Source: JALXCG01 sp026991065 [NCBI: Gemmatimonadota bacterium] (lineage in GTDB: Bacteria; GCA-2686955). From it: 8,644 nt of DNA. The stretch covers positions 1-8,644 of the forward strand of contig JALXCG010000068.1 of the NCBI GenBank assembly GCA_026991065.1, given 5' to 3'. A program made the position numbers and the translations under genes. Position 1 is the first letter of the stretch, and each line of letters begins with the position of its first letter. The notes under the pieces were generated by a model. It worked only from the letters and a program-made list of their open reading frames with translations. It did no database searches and was not told the origin of the DNA. Positions 5,794 through 8,644 of this stretch are shown piece by piece.

Positions 5794-7457
5794 GCGCGCT
5801 CCTCTTTCGCTCCGCACGGGGGAACCACGAGAGAGGAGAGCACCTCGCGCAGAATCTCCGTTCGGATATCAGCAGTCACCAGCGGATCACCGACCCCTCG
5901 GAGGAGCACCCAGGAGACCCGGCCGTCGCGCTTCTTCTTGTCGTGCAGGATACCGGCTTCGAGTTCGCCGGGATCCGCCCCTGGAGCGGCAACCGGAAGG
6001 CCCAGCGCCGCCAGACAGGCTTCCACTCTAGCATCCAACCCGCGGGGCGTGATCCCCATCCGCACACCGATGCGCAATGCGGCGACCAGGCCGGTCGCAA
6101 CCGCTTCCCCGTGTGCCCACCGAGCGTAGCTGGCCGCGCGCTCAATGGCGTGGGCAACGGTGTGCCCCAGATTCAAGATGCGGCGCAGGTCCCGCTCTTC
6201 CGGGTCGATGCGCACCACCTCGGCCTTCAGGCCGATGGCGCTCAGGATCGCGCGCCGCAGCAAGTCGTTGCCCAGGGGCAGGCGAGAGTTCTCCAGCCGC
6301 GCCAGCAGCCCTGGTGCCCCGAGAAGCGCCATCTTCACAACTTCGCCCAGGCCGGAGCGCATCTCCCGCGGCGGCAAAGAGCGAAGCACGCTTTGATCGG
6401 CCACCACCAATGCCGGCGGGTGGAACGTGCCCAGCAGATTCTTGCCGCGTCGATGATTGATCGCGACTTTGCCACCGACCGACGCATCAACTTGGGCCAA
6501 CAGGGTGGTGGGCACCTGCACCACCGGCACTCCGCGCAGGGCCGTGGCCGCCGCGAAGCCGACGAGATCGCCAATCGCGCCGCCGCCGAACGCAATCACC
6601 GGGGTGCTCCGCTCCACGCCATTGGCCAAAAGAAAATCCTGCACGCGCGCCAGAGCCGGACGCGTCTTGGCCCGCTCGCCCCCGGTCAGCAGCAGCAGAT
6701 CCGGTCGCAGTCCCGCTTGCTGAAGACTCGACTGGAGCACCTCTCCATGGTGCTTCCACGGGCGCCGATCAGCGACCAGAAGAACCCGCGCACTCGGTGG
6801 CAGCGGATGCGACTCCTGCAGAGAACCATCCCCCTGTTCCCACGCCTGGCGCAGCCGCGGGCCGAGTTGCTCCAGGCCACCGGCAGCATCGACATAGACC
6901 GAATAGGCGCGGGTTCCCTGGCGCAGCCGGAACGGTGCCTGGCCGACAAAAGCGGCAATCGCTGCGGCAACCTCCTGCGGAGTCCGCCCGCCGGTGCTCA
7001 CCGCGATTCCGCTCGCGGCATAGGCGGAATGGCGTTCCCGCAGAAGAGATGCGATGTGGTCCACCAAAGTGAGTTGCGGCCCATGGTCCAAAAGAGGTCG
7101 GTCCCCGGCCCCCGCCAACCGCTCCGCCAGCTGGTCCGGCGCGGCAGTTAGACAAAACACCCATCCCCGTTTCCGAGCCAGCTCGGCATTGCCGGCATCC
7201 AGACAGGTTCCGCCACCGGTGGCGACCACGCGACGGGTCGACGCAGCCAATACGGCCTGTAGGGCCTGAGCTTCCAGGGCACGAAAACCGCTCTCGCCGC
7301 TGGCGGCGAAAATCGCCCGGACACTCTTGCCGGCTGCCGTTTCGATCCATCCATCCAGGTCGACGAAGGGACACCCCATGCGGGCCGCCAACAGGGCCCC
7401 GACCGTGCTCTTGCCCGTGCCCATGAAGCCAGTCAGAATAATGTGTTCCGCACTCAT
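5790..7457 (-). CDS. aroKB: Fused shikimate kinase / 3-dehydroquinate synthase (AroK-AroB)
   Basis: This 555-residue protein combines two cytoplasmic shikimate-pathway enzymes. Residues about 1-172 are shikimate kinase (step 5): P-loop GFMGTGKST (10-18), DLD (33-35), Arg59, GGG (81-83), the lid arginine in GDRPLL (Arg120) and R-x3-Y at 142-146. Residues about 176-555 are 3-dehydroquinate synthase (step 2, NAD-dependent, closing DAHP to dehydroquinate): GGGAIGD (291-297), VPTTLLAQVDASVGGK (315-330), GKNLLGTFHPP (338-348), and the predicted metal ligands Glu372 (GLGEVVK), His432 (NLGHT) and His449 (HGEAV). All key residues of both halves are intact, and no frameshift or internal stop separates them. 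The frame is open to 7556, but that would overlap aroE. The ATG at 7457, seven bases past the aroE stop, begins directly at the kinase's first strand. A region around 208-222 looks like a small insert in the synthase half. Separate kinase and synthase genes are the usual arrangement, but such fusions are known, for example in Thermotoga. Confidence 0.96.
   Translation of the reverse strand: MSAEHIILTGFMGTGKSTVGALLAARMGCPFVDLDGWIETAAGKSVRAIFAASGESGFRALEAQALQAVLAASTRRVVATGGGTCLDAGNAELARKRGWVFCLTAAPDQLAERLAGAGDRPLLDHGPQLTLVDHIASLLRERHSAYAASGIAVSTGGRTPQEVAAAIAAFVGQAPFRLRQGTRAYSVYVDAAGGLEQLGPRLRQAWEQGDGSLQESHPLPPSARVLLVADRRPWKHHGEVLQSSLQQAGLRPDLLLLTGGERAKTRPALARVQDFLLANGVERSTPVIAFGGGAIGDLVGFAAATALRGVPVVQVPTTLLAQVDASVGGKVAINHRRGKNLLGTFHPPALVVADQSVLRSLPPREMRSGLGEVVKMALLGAPGLLARLENSRLPLGNDLLRRAILSAIGLKAEVVRIDPEERDLRRILNLGHTVAHAIERAASYARWAHGEAVATGLVAALRIGVRMGITPRGLDARVEACLAALGLPVAAPGADPGELEAGILHDKKKRDGRVSWVLLRGVGDPLVTADIRTEILREVLSSLVVPPCGAKEERA
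5799..5805 (-). promoter_or_regulatory. aroQ: Strong ribosome binding site that fixes the aroQ start
   Basis: AGAGGAG on the minus strand lies five bases before the ATG at 5793. It sits inside the last codons of the aroK-aroB gene, and it is the clearest Shine-Dalgarno sequence in the window. It supports the 160-residue form of AroQ over the 168-residue frame. Confidence 0.8.
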
Positions 7458-7464
7458 CGCCAGA

Positions 7465-8430
7465 TCACAATCCGGTTGCCGCGCTGTCCGCAACCGCGGC
7501 CCGCCGCAGAGATCTTTCCCAGCCGCGGGCGGTGCGCACCGAAGGCAGGGGCGCATCCAAAAAATACTGCAGCGCCAATGCGCCCTGCCAAACCAACATG
7601 GAGAGACCGTCCGCTTGCCAGGGCGCAGCCTTGGCCTGCTTCAGGAACGGTGTCGGAAGCGCGCCATACACGAGATCCAGCGCCGCCGCCCGGGCCGGAA
7701 GCGCCAAACCATCGGGCCACGGGGAAAGCCGCGCTTGTGCTCCCAGCCCGCATGAGGTCGCCTGCACCACCAGGTCGGGATCATCGGTGGGCAACCGCAG
7801 CCGCGCCAGGCCGCTCGGGCCGCCCGTCCGCGGCAACACACCGGCCCGCAATTCAGCAACTGGCACCCGGGATGCGAGGTTCTTCACCACGTCGCTGGCT
7901 TGCCCTTCCCGGCGCGCCAAAATGTGGATCCTCTTGAATCCCAGCCGCGCCAAAGCCAGCACCGCCGCCCGACCGGCCCCGCCAGCTCCCAGAATCCAGG
8001 CGCTTCCGGCAAACCGAGAGGAGCGATTCCAGGGGCGTTCGCGCCCCGCCGCGCGCAGCGCCAGTTCCAATCCCCGGGCATCAGTATTGGTCCCGTGCAA
8101 CAACCCACGCTCCGCATCAAGGCGCACCGCGTTCACGGCTCGCAGATCGCGAGCATCGCCTTCCAGAGCATCAAGATGATCGATCACCGCGCGCTTGTGA
8201 GGAGCGGTGACATTCAGCCCGCGAATACCCAGCGCGCGCATCCCCCCCAGAGCCGCCGCCAGATCCCCGGCGGCAACGCGGAAGGCGAGATAGCAGGCAT
8301 CGAGACCCCAGTGGCGCAGCATCTTCGCCTGGAGTCGCGGCGACAGTGAATGGGCGATCGGATCACCAATCACGCCCAGCATCTGCGTTGCCGCACCCAC
8401 ACCTGACCGCCGCCGACTCAGGTTTCCCAT
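7465..8430 (-). CDS. aroE: Shikimate dehydrogenase (NADP+)
   Basis: This enzyme reduces 3-dehydroshikimate to shikimate with NADPH (step 4), in the cytoplasm. The substrate domain has GVIGDPIAHSLSP (19-31), NVTAPHK with catalytic Lys79 (73-79), AVNAV around Asn100 and GTNTD with catalytic Asp117 (113-117). The nucleotide domain has ILGAGGAGRAA (146-156) and VQATSCGLG (222-230), where Gln stands at the usual Asn of 'NATS-G'. The C-terminal WQGA (Gln282) closes the active site. At 321 residues it is longer than usual (about 270-290) because of a 16-residue N-terminal extension and an Arg/Ala-rich tail after 298. The start at 8430 is chosen for the GGAG four bases upstream; it overlaps the aroA stop by 13 bases. 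An ATG at 8382, directly before the first strand, is the alternative. The frame is also open to 8478, but that would overlap aroA further. Confidence 0.95.
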   Translation of the reverse strand: MGNLSRRRSGVGAATQMLGVIGDPIAHSLSPRLQAKMLRHWGLDACYLAFRVAAGDLAAALGGMRALGIRGLNVTAPHKRAVIDHLDALEGDARDLRAVNAVRLDAERGLLHGTNTDARGLELALRAAGRERPWNRSSRFAGSAWILGAGGAGRAAVLALARLGFKRIHILARREGQASDVVKNLASRVPVAELRAGVLPRTGGPSGLARLRLPTDDPDLVVQATSCGLGAQARLSPWPDGLALPARAAALDLVYGALPTPFLKQAKAAPWQADGLSMLVWQGALALQYFLDAPLPSVRTARGWERSLRRAAVADSAATGL

Positions 8431-8644
8431 TGTGCTCCAATCACCTCGGGAAAGCTGGGAAAAGAAACATCGATGCACTCCGCATTCGCGATCCGCGTCG
8501 TGCCGCGTCCACAGAGGCCCGCCACCGCGAACGCCATGGCCAGGCGATGATCCCCCACCGCGTCAACCTCGACATCCGCCGCAAAGTCCCCGCCCCCGTG
8601 GATCACAAAGCCGTCACTCTCTTCCTCGATGGGCACCCCAAAGG
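8418..8644 (-). CDS. aroA: 3-phosphoshikimate 1-carboxyvinyltransferase (EPSP synthase), C-terminal fragment
   Basis: The gene enters from the right edge; its last 74 codons plus a partial one are present. The enzyme joins shikimate-3-phosphate and phosphoenolpyruvate to give EPSP (step 6). The visible part has the family's C-terminal features: FGVPIEEESDGFVIHGG, the invariant DHRLAMAFAVAGL and the closing ECIDVSFPSFPEVI. DHR-AM belongs to the active-site strand-helix of domain I and 'SFP-F' marks the end of EPSP synthases. The stop overlaps the aroE start by 13 bases, so the genes are probably co-translated. The domain that sets glyphosate sensitivity class lies outside the window and cannot be judged. 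Confidence 0.95.
   Translation of the reverse strand, partial: FGVPIEEESDGFVIHGGGDFAADVEVDAVGDHRLAMAFAVAGLCGRGTTRIANAECIDVSFPSFPEVIGAQWET
8435..8447 (-). promoter_or_regulatory. aroE: Ribosome binding site region of aroE
   Basis: On the minus strand GAGGT (8447-8443) and GGAG (8438-8435) precede the ATG at 8430; GGAG is four bases away. Both lie within the last codons of aroA. No comparable site precedes the alternative ATG at 8382, which is why the longer AroE is preferred. Confidence 0.55.

Noticed and set aside
5943-7151. Long plus-strand open frame (402 codons) opposite the aroK-aroB gene
   Set aside because: It lies wholly antisense to a gene with intact catalytic motifs. Its translation is rich in Arg, Gln, His and Pro with no domain, as expected from a shadow of GC-rich coding DNA.
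7532-8179. Plus-strand 215-codon frame opposite aroE
   Set aside because: It is antisense to aroE, of low complexity (Ala, Arg, Ser, Pro), with no recognisable domain.
7465-8430. Defective shikimate dehydrogenase because Gln replaces Asn in the 'NATS-G' motif
   Set aside because: The catalytic Lys and Asp, the nucleotide-binding loop and the rest of the motif are intact, so one substitution does not support loss of function.

Overview
The window is a GC-rich stretch from a diderm (Gram-negative-type) bacterium. It carries one tightly packed gene series, all on the minus strand, so it reads from right to left. An outer membrane is indicated by an Omp85-family barrel protein, a TamB-like inner-membrane-anchored partner and a lipoprotein without an inner-membrane retention signal. 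The sequence alone does not fix the phylum. The aroK-aroB fusion and the CX4CH haem motifs would suit an uncultivated or deltaproteobacterial/FCB-type lineage, but that is inference.

Right part (8644 to 5311): a shikimate-pathway block. It holds the C-terminus of EPSP synthase (aroA, cut by the window edge), shikimate dehydrogenase (aroE), a fused shikimate kinase/3-dehydroquinate synthase (aroK-aroB) and type II 3-dehydroquinase (aroQ). Together these cover the five consecutive steps from DAHP to EPSP. Only DAHP synthase and chorismate synthase are not seen. Junctions are overlaps or a few bases, which suggests one transcript.

Middle (5314 to 2748): cdsA, joined to aroQ by an ATGA overlap, makes CDP-diacylglycerol for phospholipids. 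A 311-base gap with four short perfect hairpins and a weak candidate promoter follows, and then rseP, the site-2 protease of the envelope stress response. In many bacteria this cluster reads uppS-cdsA-dxr-rseP-bamA. Here uppS and dxr are absent, and the shikimate genes occupy the upstream position.

Left part (2745 to 1): two bases after rseP comes a small predicted triheme c-type cytochrome lipoprotein with an Ig-like/carboxypeptidase-regulatory-like insert, which I do not recognise as a named family. It is followed by an Omp85 protein with three POTRA domains (TamA-like) and, overlapping its stop codon, the start of a single-pass membrane-anchored protein that is probably TamB. The left half is therefore an envelope-biogenesis module with a redox lipoprotein inside it. 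The lipoprotein is the most unusual element of the window. No RNA genes, mobile elements or CRISPR arrays were seen.
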